DNA of 64,000 nt from Larkinella sp965227735 (lineage in GTDB: Bacteria; Bacteroidota; Bacteroidia; Cytophagales; Spirosomataceae): positions 2,480,001-2,544,000 of the forward strand of contig NZ_OZ245776.1 of the NCBI RefSeq assembly GCF_965227735.1, written 5' to 3'. Positions 50,463 through 59,212 of this stretch are shown here, one piece after another. The notes beneath the pieces were generated by a model. It was not told the DNA's origin. It ran no database searches and saw only the letters and a list, made by a program, of their open reading frames with translations. How positions within the stretch are numbered: position 1 is the first letter of the stretch; every line of letters begins with the position of its first letter. Position numbers and translations under genes: made by a program.

Positions 50463-51488
50463 ATGCTAGATATTCAGAGCCACGTATCGCTGAAATCCTA
50501 TAATACATTCGGAATCGACGCCAAAGCCCGCTATTGGGTCGAAATCGATACCGAAGAACAACTGAGAACGCTTTTCCAGGTATCCGAGTTTTTGGCCGCC
50601 CCCAAACTGATTCTGGGTGGCGGCAGCAACTTGCTTTTCACCCGTGATTTTGAGGGACTGGTTATTAAAATGTCCATCCAGGGAATCAAAGTGGTGCGGG
50701 AAGACGTGTCGCACGTGTTCGTAAAAGCCGGTGCGGGTGTCAACTGGCACCAGTTGGTTTTGTTTTGTGTACAAAATGGCTATGCCGGCATTGAAAATCT
50801 GTCGCTGATTCCCGGCACCACGGGTGCGGCACCCATGCAGAACATCGGAGCGTATGGCGTTGAAATCGAGCAGGTGTTCGATCACCTGGAAGCGGTGGAC
50901 ATCCTGACGGGCGAAACCCGGATTTTCAACCATGCTGAATGCCGGTTTGGGTACCGCGAAAGCATTTTTAAACACGAAGCCAAAGGAAAATACATCATCA
51001 GCAGCGTTACGTTTCGCCTGAACAAACAGCCCGTTTTTCACATTGAGTACGGTGCCATTCGGGAAACATTAGCGACGATGGGCGTTTCGGAAGACAATCT
51101 CAGCATCAAGGCGATCAGTGAAGCGGTCATCCGAATCCGGCGCAGCAAACTTCCCAATCCCGCCGAAATTGGCAATGCCGGGAGCTTTTTTAAAAATCCG
51201 GAAATCTCAAAAGACGACTTTGCCCGGCTGAAAGCCGAGTATCCCACCCTGCCCGGTTACCCGACCGGCGACCTGACGATGAAAGTTCCGGCGGGCTGGC
51301 TCATCGAACAGTGCGGCTGGAAAGGCAAACACATCGGCTCTGCGGGGGTCCATGCCAAACAGGCGCTTGTGCTGGTCAACCACGGCGGAGCCACGGGTGC
51401 CGAAATCCTGAACGTAGCCCACCAGGTGCAGCAGTCGGTGGAAAACCGGTTCGGGATTCGGCTGAATCCGGAAGTGAATATTGTTTGA
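50463..51488 (+). CDS. murB: UDP-N-acetylenolpyruvoylglucosamine reductase (MurB)
   Basis: A 341-residue flavoenzyme that reduces the enolpyruvyl group to give UDP-N-acetylmuramate in peptidoglycan synthesis. FAD-binding motifs are KSYNTFGIDAKARYWVEI, LILGGGSNLLFTRDFEGLVI and IENLSLIPGTTGAAPMQNIGAYGVEI. The catalytic region is ECRFGYRESIFKHEAKGKY and GNAGSFFKNPEIS. The C-terminus has GWLIEQCGWKGKHIGSAGVHAKQALVLVNHG. It corresponds to the longer MurB type with the extra loop (E. coli-like). It converges on the ROK kinase gene through a long palindrome. Confidence 0.97.
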   Translation: MLDIQSHVSLKSYNTFGIDAKARYWVEIDTEEQLRTLFQVSEFLAAPKLILGGGSNLLFTRDFEGLVIKMSIQGIKVVREDVSHVFVKAGAGVNWHQLVLFCVQNGYAGIENLSLIPGTTGAAPMQNIGAYGVEIEQVFDHLEAVDILTGETRIFNHAECRFGYRESIFKHEAKGKYIISSVTFRLNKQPVFHIEYGAIRETLATMGVSEDNLSIKAISEAVIRIRRSKLPNPAEIGNAGSFFKNPEISKDDFARLKAEYPTLPGYPTGDLTMKVPAGWLIEQCGWKGKHIGSAGVHAKQALVLVNHGGATGAEILNVAHQVQQSVENRFGIRLNPEVNIV

Positions 51489-51495
51489 ATGAATT

Positions 51496-51602
51496 GAATG
51501 GCTGGATGGTTTTTGATGGTTAAAAATGGTTGGGTAGTTACAGGAATCAGCCATTCTTAACCATTCAAACCATCCAACCATTTTTAACCATCAAAAACCA
51601 TC
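51496..51602. repeat. ATGGTT-rich palindrome between murB and ROK gene
   Basis: A 29-base arm at 51505-51533 pairs exactly with 51574-51602. An inner pair GAATGGCTG/CAGCCATTC (51496-51504 with 51548-51556) gives an alternative fold. It is built of repeated GATGGTT-like words and fills the whole gap between two converging genes, so it may be a bidirectional terminator. Confidence 0.82.
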
Positions 51603-52516
51603 TATTCAAAACAAAGCGATGCCGCGCCCAGCAGGCCCGCGTCGTTGCCGAGGGTGGCGCGTTTGAGCGACAAACCGTTCTGATAATAGGGCGTGAGCCA
51701 GAAGTCCAATTGTTTTTGAACGGCGGGCAGAATATAGTCGTAGGAAGCCGACAGGCCGCCACCAATCAGAATCTGCTTAATGTCCAGCACCCGAATGAGC
51801 GATACGAGCCCGTCGCCGAGCATCTCGCCCACTTCCGTCCAGATTTGCAGTGCCAGTTCGTCGCCAATGGCGGCCGCAGCCACCAGACTGGTCGTCGAAA
51901 TGCTTCCGTCGGCCGCCAGTTGGGTAGTCCCTTCAAATTCCTGACGCCGTTCGTTGGCTAAATCCAGCAGTTCTTTTTTACCGATGTTCCGTTCGAGAAC
52001 ACGGTTGTTGCGCGAAGGCAGATGACCGGGCTCCATCGCGTTGCCGTCGCCACCGACAAATACCTTCTTGTTGATAATAGCCGCCCCACCAACGCCCGTT
52101 CCCAGGGTGATGAAAATATAATTTTCGTCGATGTTATCGTCAGCAAAATAAAATTCGCCCAGCGCAGCCGCGTTGGCGTCATTTTCCAGAAAAAACTGGA
52201 CGTCCGGAAACCGTTTGTTCAGGGATTCGACCAGTGGAACACCGTTCAATTCGGGGATGGCCGTAATTTCGAGCGGGACGGTTCGCTCCCGGTTGATCAT
52301 ACCGGGCAAGCCAATGCCTACTTTCTTAATCTCCTTGTGTTCATACAGTTGAAGCGCAATGGCGTCAGCAAATTGTTCGACAAAATGCCCTGATTCGCGC
52401 CAGCTAGCCGTATCATGACTGTAAAAGTTGGAAATATTGCCACTTTGTGCGTCGACAATACCCATTTTGACATTCGTACCGCCGACGTCAATACCCAAAT
52501 ATTGAACAGATTCCAT
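51602..52516 (-). CDS. ROK-family sugar kinase (glucokinase-like), lacking the usual zinc cysteines
   Basis: A 304-residue ROK protein. Phosphate motif DVGGTNVKMGIVD opens it, followed by KKVGIGLPGMINRERT, FFLENDANAAALGEF (with the catalytic Asp) and YIFITLGTGVGGAAIINKKVFVGGDG. ROK kinases normally carry a Cys-rich zinc motif after the GH loop. Here the region reads AMEPGHLPSRNNRVLERNIG with no cysteines, so the metal site looks lost. It probably phosphorylates glucose or an N-acetyl-hexose in the cytoplasm. It is not linked to a sugar operon. Confidence 0.88.
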   Translation of the reverse strand: MESVQYLGIDVGGTNVKMGIVDAQSGNISNFYSHDTASWRESGHFVEQFADAIALQLYEHKEIKKVGIGLPGMINRERTVPLEITAIPELNGVPLVESLNKRFPDVQFFLENDANAAALGEFYFADDNIDENYIFITLGTGVGGAAIINKKVFVGGDGNAMEPGHLPSRNNRVLERNIGKKELLDLANERRQEFEGTTQLAADGSISTTSLVAAAAIGDELALQIWTEVGEMLGDGLVSLIRVLDIKQILIGGGLSASYDYILPAVQKQLDFWLTPYYQNGLSLKRATLGNDAGLLGAASLCFE

Positions 52517-52594
52517 TACTGGAGTTTTATGTTTGAAACGTACTTTTTTATCTCAGTTTTTTCAATGAGGGCGCAAGATACGAAGGAAGATTTT

Positions 52595-52687
52595 AATGAA
52601 TATCGAATAATGAATATTGAACGCCGAATAACGGAGTGATGCGGCTCTTTCGGTGTTCGCTATTCATTATTCGATATTCATCATTTT
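52595..52687. repeat. Imperfect palindrome upstream of the ROK gene
   Basis: A left arm rich in GAATATCGAATAATGAATA units (from 52595) pairs with gaps with the right arm ending at about 52687. It sits between two reverse-strand genes (SDR upstream on that strand, ROK downstream), so it would be transcribed in the SDR-to-ROK leader. It is another member of the simple-word palindromes common in this window. Confidence 0.55.
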
Positions 52688-52688
52688 C

Positions 52689-53429
52689 TCATTTTATATC
52701 TCCCAACTGCGGCCTGAGCAAAATCTCTTCAACCACGGCTCCCGCCGATAAATTATACGCCGACCAGATGACTTCGGCGACATCGGAGGCCTGCATAAAC
52801 CGGGCCTGGGGCAAACCGGAAGCCGCCCAACTGTCGGTATATGTGGCCCCCGGCAGCAGGGTTGTCACTTTAACGCCGTACGGTTTCATCTCTTCCCGCA
52901 ATTCTTTGGCCATTCCCAGCAGGGCAAATTTGGAAATGCAATACGAACCGCCGTTCGGATAGGCCGTTATGCTGGCCGTTGACCCCATCATAAAAATGTG
53001 ACCATTCCGTTGCTTCATCATATCACCGATTAGCCCCCGGGTCAGGTGGTAAATGCTGGCCACGTTGAGGTTCATCGTCCGTTCAAACGTTCCTTCCGGC
53101 TCGTTGTGGATTTGCCCCGGCAGAAAAACGCCGGCGTTGTTGACCAGCGCACTAACCGGACGGGCCAGCGAACGAATGAAGTCAACGAACCGGCTAACCT
53201 CCTCACGTTGAGCCAGATCAGCGGCAAACGGAAAGATGGTTGGAATCACCGCATCTTCGAATCCTTCCAGAACCTCCGCCACCGACTCCTCGATTTCGTG
53301 CTTCAACTGCCTTAAATCGTCTTCGTTGCGGGCACAAACCGCCACGTCAAAACCGCCTTCCGCAAAACGTTCAACCACGGCCCGGCCAATGCCTTTCGTA
53401 CCGCCTGTAACTACCAATAGTGGATTCAT
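52689..53429 (-). CDS. Short-chain dehydrogenase/reductase
   Basis: A 246-residue classical SDR. It has the cofactor motif LLVVTGGTKGIGRAVVERF, NAG in ALVNNAGVFLPG, and the catalytic Ser-Tyr-Lys set in IFMMGSTASITAYPNGGSYCISKFALLGMAKEL. PYGVKVTTLLPGATYTD follows. Specificity is not readable; the layout resembles sepiapterin/3-ketoacyl reductase-like SDRs. Start at 53429 is chosen over an upstream ATG at 53441. It is divergent from the mlaE gene. Confidence 0.93.
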   Translation of the reverse strand: MNPLLVVTGGTKGIGRAVVERFAEGGFDVAVCARNEDDLRQLKHEIEESVAEVLEGFEDAVIPTIFPFAADLAQREEVSRFVDFIRSLARPVSALVNNAGVFLPGQIHNEPEGTFERTMNLNVASIYHLTRGLIGDMMKQRNGHIFMMGSTASITAYPNGGSYCISKFALLGMAKELREEMKPYGVKVTTLLPGATYTDSWAASGLPQARFMQASDVAEVIWSAYNLSAGAVVEEILLRPQLGDIK

Positions 53430-53576
53430 AGAATCAGCCAATGGTCATTAGCCACCACCCCATCTATCTAAATACGAAAGATTGTTTGTTAATGACTATC
53501 GACTCTTTCATGTTTTTTGGCAAGATACGCACAAAAGCGTTCTATCTTTACCGTAGTTTTGTTGTTATTTGTGCTC

Positions 53577-54305
53577 ATGCATCACCTTGGACGTTATTTT
53601 ATCTTTTTAGGCTCCTTGTTCCGGAACCGGGAAAAAATGGGGGTTTATTCCAAACTGGTTCTGGACGAATGCATCCAAATCGGCATCAACTCCGTCTTCA
53701 TCGTTTCCATCGTCTCGACCTTCATTGGGGCTGTAACCTGCGTCCAGACGGCTTATAACCTGGTTAGCCCGCTGGTGCCGTTAACGATTATTGCGGTGAT
53801 TGTGCGCGACAGCACCATCCTGGAACTGGCTCCCACCATCACCTGTGTCGTTTTGTCGGGCAAAGTCGGTTCCAACATTGCCGGCGGTTTGGGCACCATG
53901 CGCATCACCGAACAGATCGATGCGCTGGAGGTGATGGGGATCAATTCGAGTTCGTATCTCGTGTTGCCCAAAGTGCTGGCCTCCATGATTACGTTTCCGA
54001 TGCTGGTCATCCTGGCGGGTTTTCTGTCGATCTACGGCGGTTATATTGCCGGAACAGCAGCCGATATCATTACGCCGGAAGACTACATCAGTGGACTCCG
54101 CTCCGACTTTAAACCGTTCAGCATCACCTTTGCCCTGATCAAATCAGTGGTCTTTGCCTTTCTGATTTCGACCATTTCGTCTTTCAAGGGATATTATACG
54201 GCGGGGGGCGCACTGGAAGTGGGACAGGCCTCCACGGCTGCCGTCACGAATAGCTGTATTGCGGTTTTAGCCGCCGATTTTCTGTTAGCGCAGTTGTTGT
54301 TGTAA
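53577..54305 (+). CDS. mlaE: MlaE-type ABC transporter permease
   Basis: A 242-residue permease with about six transmembrane segments and MlaE/YrbE family marks: LVLDECIQIGINSVFIVSIVSTFIGAVTCVQTAYN, TITCVVLSGKVGSNIAGGLGTMRITEQIDALEVMG, and KSVVFAFLISTISSFKGYYTAGGALEVGQASTAAV. These permeases move phospholipids between the inner and outer membranes together with MlaF and an MCE protein. The frame opens upstream at a TTG (53517), but the ATG at 53577 (MHHLGRYFIFLGSLF) matches the family start. mlaF follows after a palindromic repeat. Confidence 0.94.
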   Translation: MHHLGRYFIFLGSLFRNREKMGVYSKLVLDECIQIGINSVFIVSIVSTFIGAVTCVQTAYNLVSPLVPLTIIAVIVRDSTILELAPTITCVVLSGKVGSNIAGGLGTMRITEQIDALEVMGINSSSYLVLPKVLASMITFPMLVILAGFLSIYGGYIAGTAADIITPEDYISGLRSDFKPFSITFALIKSVVFAFLISTISSFKGYYTAGGALEVGQASTAAVTNSCIAVLAADFLLAQLLL

Positions 54306-54311
54306 AAATGA

Positions 54312-54401
54312 ACTATTACACAGAGTTTATCAGAGGACATCAGAGGGAATCAAAGAAACCTCTGTGTAACTCTGATTTCCCCTGATTAGCTCTGTGTAAC
54401 A
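54312..54401. repeat. Dispersed palindromic repeat, CTCTGTGTAA family, copy 2
   Basis: TTACACAGAG near its left edge (54316-54325) and CTCTGTGTAAC near its right edge (54390-54400) are inverted. The left half closely matches copy 1 at 6604. It lies inside the mlaE-mlaF gap, so it would form a hairpin within a single transcript. Confidence 0.72.
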
Positions 54402-54417
54402 GCCAATTACCAGCATC

Positions 54418-55164
54418 ATGATTGAAATAAAAAACATTCAGAAAACTTTCGGGGAACGGACGATTCTGTCGGGTATTTCGGGGAAGTTTTTGCCCGGCGA
54501 CACGAGTTTGATCATTGGCGGCAGCGGCACCGGCAAAAGCGTTTTGCTGAAGTGCATGATTGGCCTCATCAAACCCGAAGAAGGCCAGGTGCTGTATGAC
54601 GGACGGGATTTCCTGACCGGCGACGAAGATACCCAGAAAGCCATCCGGCGCGAAATGGGCGTTCTGTTTCAGGGTGGCGCGTTGTTCGATTCAAAAACCG
54701 TCCTGGAAAACGTCCGGTTTCCGCTCGACATGCTGACCAACATGCCCACATCGGAAAAAATGGAACGAGCGCAGTTCTGTCTGCAGCGGGTCGGGCTCGA
54801 AAACGCGGCCGACCGGATGCCGTCCGAAATAAGCGGGGGCATGAAAAAGCGCGTCGGTATTGCCCGCGCCATCGTGATGAACCCCAAATACCTCTTTTGC
54901 GACGAACCCAACTCCGGCCTTGATCCGCTGACGTCCATCAAAATTGACGAACTGATCCGGGAAATTACCGACGAATTTAAAATAACCACCGTTGTGATTA
55001 CCCACGACATGAACTCGATGATGGAAATCGGCGAGAAAATCATGTTTCTCTACCAGGGAAAAAAAATGTGGGAAGGCTCCAGCTCAACCATCACGCAGTC
55101 GAACGTAGCGGAACTGAACGAATTCATTTACGCCAATAAACTCTTGCGGGATACCAAAGCATGA
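54418..55164 (+). CDS. mlaF: MlaF-type ABC transporter ATP-binding protein
   Basis: A 248-residue ABC ATPase with Walker A (IIGGSGTGKSVLLKCMIGL), signature SEISGGMKKRVGIARAIVMNPKYL, Walker B (FCDEPNSGLDPLTS) and the switch His in VVITHDMNSMMEIGEKI. The SGGM signature and the overall form fit MlaF-like proteins that power phospholipid transport with MlaE. Its last four bases overlap the histidine kinase start (ATGA), implying one operon. A separate MCE-domain (MlaD) gene is not in the immediate unit. Confidence 0.94.
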   Translation: MIEIKNIQKTFGERTILSGISGKFLPGDTSLIIGGSGTGKSVLLKCMIGLIKPEEGQVLYDGRDFLTGDEDTQKAIRREMGVLFQGGALFDSKTVLENVRFPLDMLTNMPTSEKMERAQFCLQRVGLENAADRMPSEISGGMKKRVGIARAIVMNPKYLFCDEPNSGLDPLTSIKIDELIREITDEFKITTVVITHDMNSMMEIGEKIMFLYQGKKMWEGSSSTITQSNVAELNEFIYANKLLRDTKA

Positions 55165-57419
55165 AACCAGGGGATGATGCACCATTAACCAGGAACGGCG
55201 GGCCGATCCGATGCCGTACGATGAATGTGAATGGTGCCTTGTTGCTGGTTTTCTGGCTGGGATTTCAACTTTTTGGATTCGCACAACAACCCTGGCCACC
55301 GGTTTTTGAAATCAAAACCGATTCCGGTCGTGTAAAAGTTGATACCGCTCATTTTCAGGTGCTGGCAGACCCGGCGGGAAATTACACCTTTGAACAGGTC
55401 CGACGCAGCGATTCGTTCCGGTTTGATTCTCACTACAACCCCAACCGAAATTCGCATGTTTACTGGATTCGTATGCGGGTCGAAAATACGCTGCCCCACG
55501 ATCTGAATCTGTATTACGGCGACTTCTACGCCAGCTACCTGGACCTGTATTGGCTGGATGCCAGTCAGCGTTGGCAGCACCAGCGAACCGGCGATCTGGT
55601 TCCGGAAAAACAGATTCCGGATCGAAACGGCAATAAGGAACGAAGCCGTCTGTTCATTCATCTGCGCCCCGGCGAGCAAACGACACTCTACCAACGCGCG
55701 GAAAGCGCCTATTGGCACCCACCCCTGACCTACCTGGAGCCCCAGTTCGAGACCGAAGAAAACCGAATTCAATCGGTTTACAAGTCGATCCGGGTTGAGA
55801 ACTTCTGGAAAAATTACTTTTTTGACGGGATTATGATCGGGGTTCTCATTCTGGCCATTGGCTACAACCTGTTCATTTTCATTTCGATCAAAGATGTTGT
55901 CTATCTCTATTTCGCTATCTGTCTCTTTTTCTTCACCTTAGACCGCAACGCCTACAACATTCAGCTTGCCTTTTTTGAAAACCAGCCCCATCTGTTCAAA
56001 CTGCTGGCCAATTTCTTTTTCATTATCTTTTTTAGCTTTTTCATTCAATCAATTCGAAAATTTATTCAGCCGGTTCCGGAGTTGGGGCGCTTAAACCGCG
56101 CCATCTCCTATTTTCTGGCTTTGACTGCCGCCGTCAATGTACTTCAGTTTTTCATGTACCGGTTTTCGGGGATGCCGACCTCCGAAATCATGCTCCTCAT
56201 CGAAATCCTGATTCGGGTCGTGTATGTTTTGCTGGGTATCGGGATGGTGAAAATGATCCGGCGCGGGTCGCTCGACGCCCGGTTTGCCTTGCTGGCAACG
56301 GCTCCCCTGTTTATATATTGGCTATTTACCCTCAGCACACAAATTGTAGGACGGTACCTGAATCTGAAGCTCCCCAAAGGGTTTCGGGGTATGCTGGAGT
56401 ACAGCGAAAGTTTCTGCTTCGCCTGGCTGATTATTTTCTTTTCGGGAGCCCTGCTCAACCGCTACAACCTGGCGCGCAAACGGGTGGCGCAACAGGCAAT
56501 TGAAAAGGAACAGCTTGAAAAAGAACGCGAAATCGAACGAAACCGCATCATCGCCAGCCAGAACGAGCGGCTGGAACAGCAGGTGAAAGAGCGCACCGCC
56601 CAGCTACAGACCTCACTTGAGGAACTGAAAGCCACGCAGAATCAACTCATTCAGAAAGAAAAACTAGCCTCGCTGGGTGAGCTGACGGCTGGTATCGCCC
56701 ACGAAATTCAGAACCCGCTCAACTTCGTCAATAACTTCTCGGAAGTAAGCACCGAACTGGTGGCCGAACTCGAAGAGGAACAGCAAAAACCGGATCGCGA
56801 CGCCGAACTGGAAAAAGAGCTGTTGGGCGATTTGAAGCAGAACCTCCAGAAAATCAATCACCACGGCAGCCGGGCCAGCCAGATCGTTAAAAATATGCTG
56901 GCCCATTCGCGCACCACGACCGGCGACCGCCAGGCCACCAACCTCAACGCGCTCTGTGACGAATACCTGCGGCTGGCCTACCACGGACTTCGGGCGAAAG
57001 ACAATACGTTCAATTGTGAATTGGTGACGGATTTGGACCCAACAGCCGGTTCGATCAACCTCGTCCCGCAGGAAATCGGGCGGGTATTGCTGAATCTGTT
57101 CAACAATGCATTTTACGTCGTCCAGAAAAAGCAGAAAACAACGCTGATACCGTATAAGCCAACGGTTACAGTGTCGACAAAAGCCGGTTTGAAGCAGATC
57201 GAAATCCGGATCATCGACAATGGGCTGGGAATGGACGATGCCGTCAAAGAAAAGCTCTTTCAACCCTTCTTTACCACCAAACCCACCGGCGAAGGCACCG
57301 GCCTGGGGCTTTCACTGAGTTACGACATCATTACTAAAGGCCACGGCGGAACGCTAACCGTCGAAAGTCAGCCGGGAATCGGATCGGAGTTTATCATCGC
57401 CTTGCCGGTTGATCGATGA
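55161..57419 (+). CDS. 7TMR-DISM histidine kinase coupled to mlaEF
   Basis: A 752-residue sensor kinase. A signal peptide (best from the ATG at 55221, MNVNGALLLVFWLGFQLFGFAQ) is followed by a periplasmic 7TMR-DISMED2-like domain (about 45-210). Seven transmembrane helices lie at about 230-430, and then a coiled coil (EKEQLEKEREIERNR) follows. HisKA has the phospho-acceptor His514 (GIAHEIQNPLNF). HATPase motifs are N-box RVLLNLFNNAFYVV, IIDNGLGMDDAVKEKLFQPFFTTKP and GEGTGLGLSLSYDI. The stop/start overlap with mlaF makes co-expression near certain. No cognate response regulator follows, so its target is open. Confidence 0.93.
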   Translation: MKPGDDAPLTRNGGPIRCRTMNVNGALLLVFWLGFQLFGFAQQPWPPVFEIKTDSGRVKVDTAHFQVLADPAGNYTFEQVRRSDSFRFDSHYNPNRNSHVYWIRMRVENTLPHDLNLYYGDFYASYLDLYWLDASQRWQHQRTGDLVPEKQIPDRNGNKERSRLFIHLRPGEQTTLYQRAESAYWHPPLTYLEPQFETEENRIQSVYKSIRVENFWKNYFFDGIMIGVLILAIGYNLFIFISIKDVVYLYFAICLFFFTLDRNAYNIQLAFFENQPHLFKLLANFFFIIFFSFFIQSIRKFIQPVPELGRLNRAISYFLALTAAVNVLQFFMYRFSGMPTSEIMLLIEILIRVVYVLLGIGMVKMIRRGSLDARFALLATAPLFIYWLFTLSTQIVGRYLNLKLPKGFRGMLEYSESFCFAWLIIFFSGALLNRYNLARKRVAQQAIEKEQLEKEREIERNRIIASQNERLEQQVKERTAQLQTSLEELKATQNQLIQKEKLASLGELTAGIAHEIQNPLNFVNNFSEVSTELVAELEEEQQKPDRDAELEKELLGDLKQNLQKINHHGSRASQIVKNMLAHSRTTTGDRQATNLNALCDEYLRLAYHGLRAKDNTFNCELVTDLDPTAGSINLVPQEIGRVLLNLFNNAFYVVQKKQKTTLIPYKPTVTVSTKAGLKQIEIRIIDNGLGMDDAVKEKLFQPFFTTKPTGEGTGLGLSLSYDIITKGHGGTLTVESQPGIGSEFIIALPVDR

Positions 57420-57485
57420 TTTTGTCAAAAAAATAAAAATATAACGCGAAATATGGGATGATGCCCTTGCCTAACAGTTGTTTAA

Positions 57486-57635
57486 GTGCCAGCGGCACGT
57501 AATGTTAATAGCAAACGGGTATTGAAGGGTTCCAGGCGTGCCGGAGGTACGCAACTCAGCCTATATCGCGTACCTCCGGCACGCCTGGAACCCTTCAATA
57601 CCCGTTTGCTATTAACATCGAACCCCTCCGGGGTC
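57486..57635. repeat. 51-base perfect palindrome between histidine kinase and flippase genes
   Basis: Arms 57502-57552 and 57568-57618 are exact inverted repeats of 51 bases around a 15-base loop. It is flanked by two smaller hairpins (GTGCC-AGC-GGCAC at 57486 and ACCCC-TCC-GGGGT near 57622). It lies between converging genes. The arm includes CAAACGGGTATTGAAGGG and a GGCGTGCCGGAGGTACG block. Confidence 0.92.
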
Positions 57636-57658
57636 AATAATCTCACAGCTTACATTTA

Positions 57659-59194
57659 TTATTCATTATGAACAACCCGCCCACGGTTTCGCACTTTCGC
57701 CAGCAAGGGCGCAAAGGTTCTCCGCTCGATCACCAGCATCGTGCCGACGTATAAAACGAAGAGTACGAGGTGATACGGGACGGAAATCCAGAGGTTGGAA
57801 ATTTCAATTTGGGAAGCCAGAAAGATCAATAGCCCCCCGCTGAACAGATAAATCAGCGCCGACGACACATCGTAGGGAACCGGATAATGCTTTTCACCCA
57901 GCAGGTAGCAGGTAACGCACATCACGATGCTGGATGCCAGATACGCTACGGCACAGCCCATGTAGCCCATCACCGGAATCAGCAACACGTTGAGCAGCAC
58001 CGTAATAGCCGCGCCCAGGGCGGTAATGAAGGTGCCGTAGGCGGTTTTATCACTCAGCTTGAACCAGAATGAAATGTTGTAATAGACACCCAGCACCAGA
58101 TTGGCCAGCAGCAAAAGGGGTACGACGCTCAGCCCCTGCCGGTAAGTTTTTCCGATAAACAGCCCAATCCAGTCCAGGTTTAGGCTGATGCCGACCCAGA
58201 TGATGACACAGACAATCACAAACCATTTGTTGACATCGGCCAGCAAACCGGGAGCGTTTTTGTCTTCGGCGCGGGAGAAAAAGAACGGGTCAGCCGCAAA
58301 CTTGAACGATTGAATGGCAAGCGCCATAAAAACGGAGAGTTTATAACAGTTCCCGTAAATACCGAGGGCATCTTCCGACGTCAGGCCCGGATAAAAACCG
58401 TCCGGCAAAAGCGGGCGCAAAAACCAGCGATCCGTTAACATGTTCACGTTACCGGCCAGCGCGGTCAGCATCAACGGAAACGAATAGGCCAGTAAAAGCC
58501 GTACCTGCGGCCCGTCGAGCTGAAAACGGAAGCCTGCAAACGTTTTCCACAACAGCGGAAAATACACCAGATTGGCGATCAGATTCGCCAGAAAAATGTA
58601 ACCGGGTCCAACGGTAGGGTCGTAGAACATATCCACGACAGGTTGCAGAAAAAGCAAATACTCGCCGTTGTAAATCTGCGGGCAAATCACCAGAAAGAAG
58701 ACATTCAGGACGACATTGAGGGCAATGTTGATCAGTTTGGCCTTTACAAACTGTCGGGCCTGGTTTTCGATCCGCAACCGGGCAAAAGGAATCGATACAA
58801 TCGCGTCCGTCGCCACAATCATCGCCACCCAGATAATGAATTTTTGCTGACCGGGGTAATTCAATGCAGTAGCAATTTGCGGAGAGAAAAGCGCAATCAG
58901 GGCCGTTGCCACCAGGCTGACGGCCAGCACAATGCTCAGGGTTTCGTTGAAAACCTTCTGCTTATCTTCTTTCTGCCGGGCGGCATACCGGAAGAAGGCG
59001 GTTTCGAGGCTTAACGTATACACCAGGAGCAAAACCGGTACGTACGAAAACAGTTCAACATTCGAAGACAGTTCGCCGGGGCGCGGAAAAACCCGCGTAT
59101 GCAACGGCACCATCAACCAATACAGCATCCGCCCCAGAATGGTGCTGACTCCATACAGGGCGGTATCGCTCGCCAATTTTTTAAATGCACTCAT
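57659..59194 (-). CDS. Polysaccharide/oligosaccharide flippase (Wzx-like)
   Basis: A 511-residue protein with about 14 transmembrane helices in the MOP superfamily pattern of Wzx-type flippases. It opens FKKLASDTALYGVSTILGRMLYWLMVPLHTRVF and has YTLSLETAFFRYAAR and SFPLMLTALAGNVNMLTDRWFLR. It would move lipid-linked sugars across the inner membrane. No glycosyltransferase cluster is adjacent here, so the glycan is not defined. The ATG at 59194 (MSAFKKLASDT) is preferred to the upstream start at 59212. Confidence 0.9.
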   Translation of the reverse strand: MSAFKKLASDTALYGVSTILGRMLYWLMVPLHTRVFPRPGELSSNVELFSYVPVLLLVYTLSLETAFFRYAARQKEDKQKVFNETLSIVLAVSLVATALIALFSPQIATALNYPGQQKFIIWVAMIVATDAIVSIPFARLRIENQARQFVKAKLINIALNVVLNVFFLVICPQIYNGEYLLFLQPVVDMFYDPTVGPGYIFLANLIANLVYFPLLWKTFAGFRFQLDGPQVRLLLAYSFPLMLTALAGNVNMLTDRWFLRPLLPDGFYPGLTSEDALGIYGNCYKLSVFMALAIQSFKFAADPFFFSRAEDKNAPGLLADVNKWFVIVCVIIWVGISLNLDWIGLFIGKTYRQGLSVVPLLLLANLVLGVYYNISFWFKLSDKTAYGTFITALGAAITVLLNVLLIPVMGYMGCAVAYLASSIVMCVTCYLLGEKHYPVPYDVSSALIYLFSGGLLIFLASQIEISNLWISVPYHLVLFVLYVGTMLVIERRTFAPLLAKVRNRGRVVHNE

Positions 59195-59212
59195 ACGATT
59201 TCGTTCCCGCAA

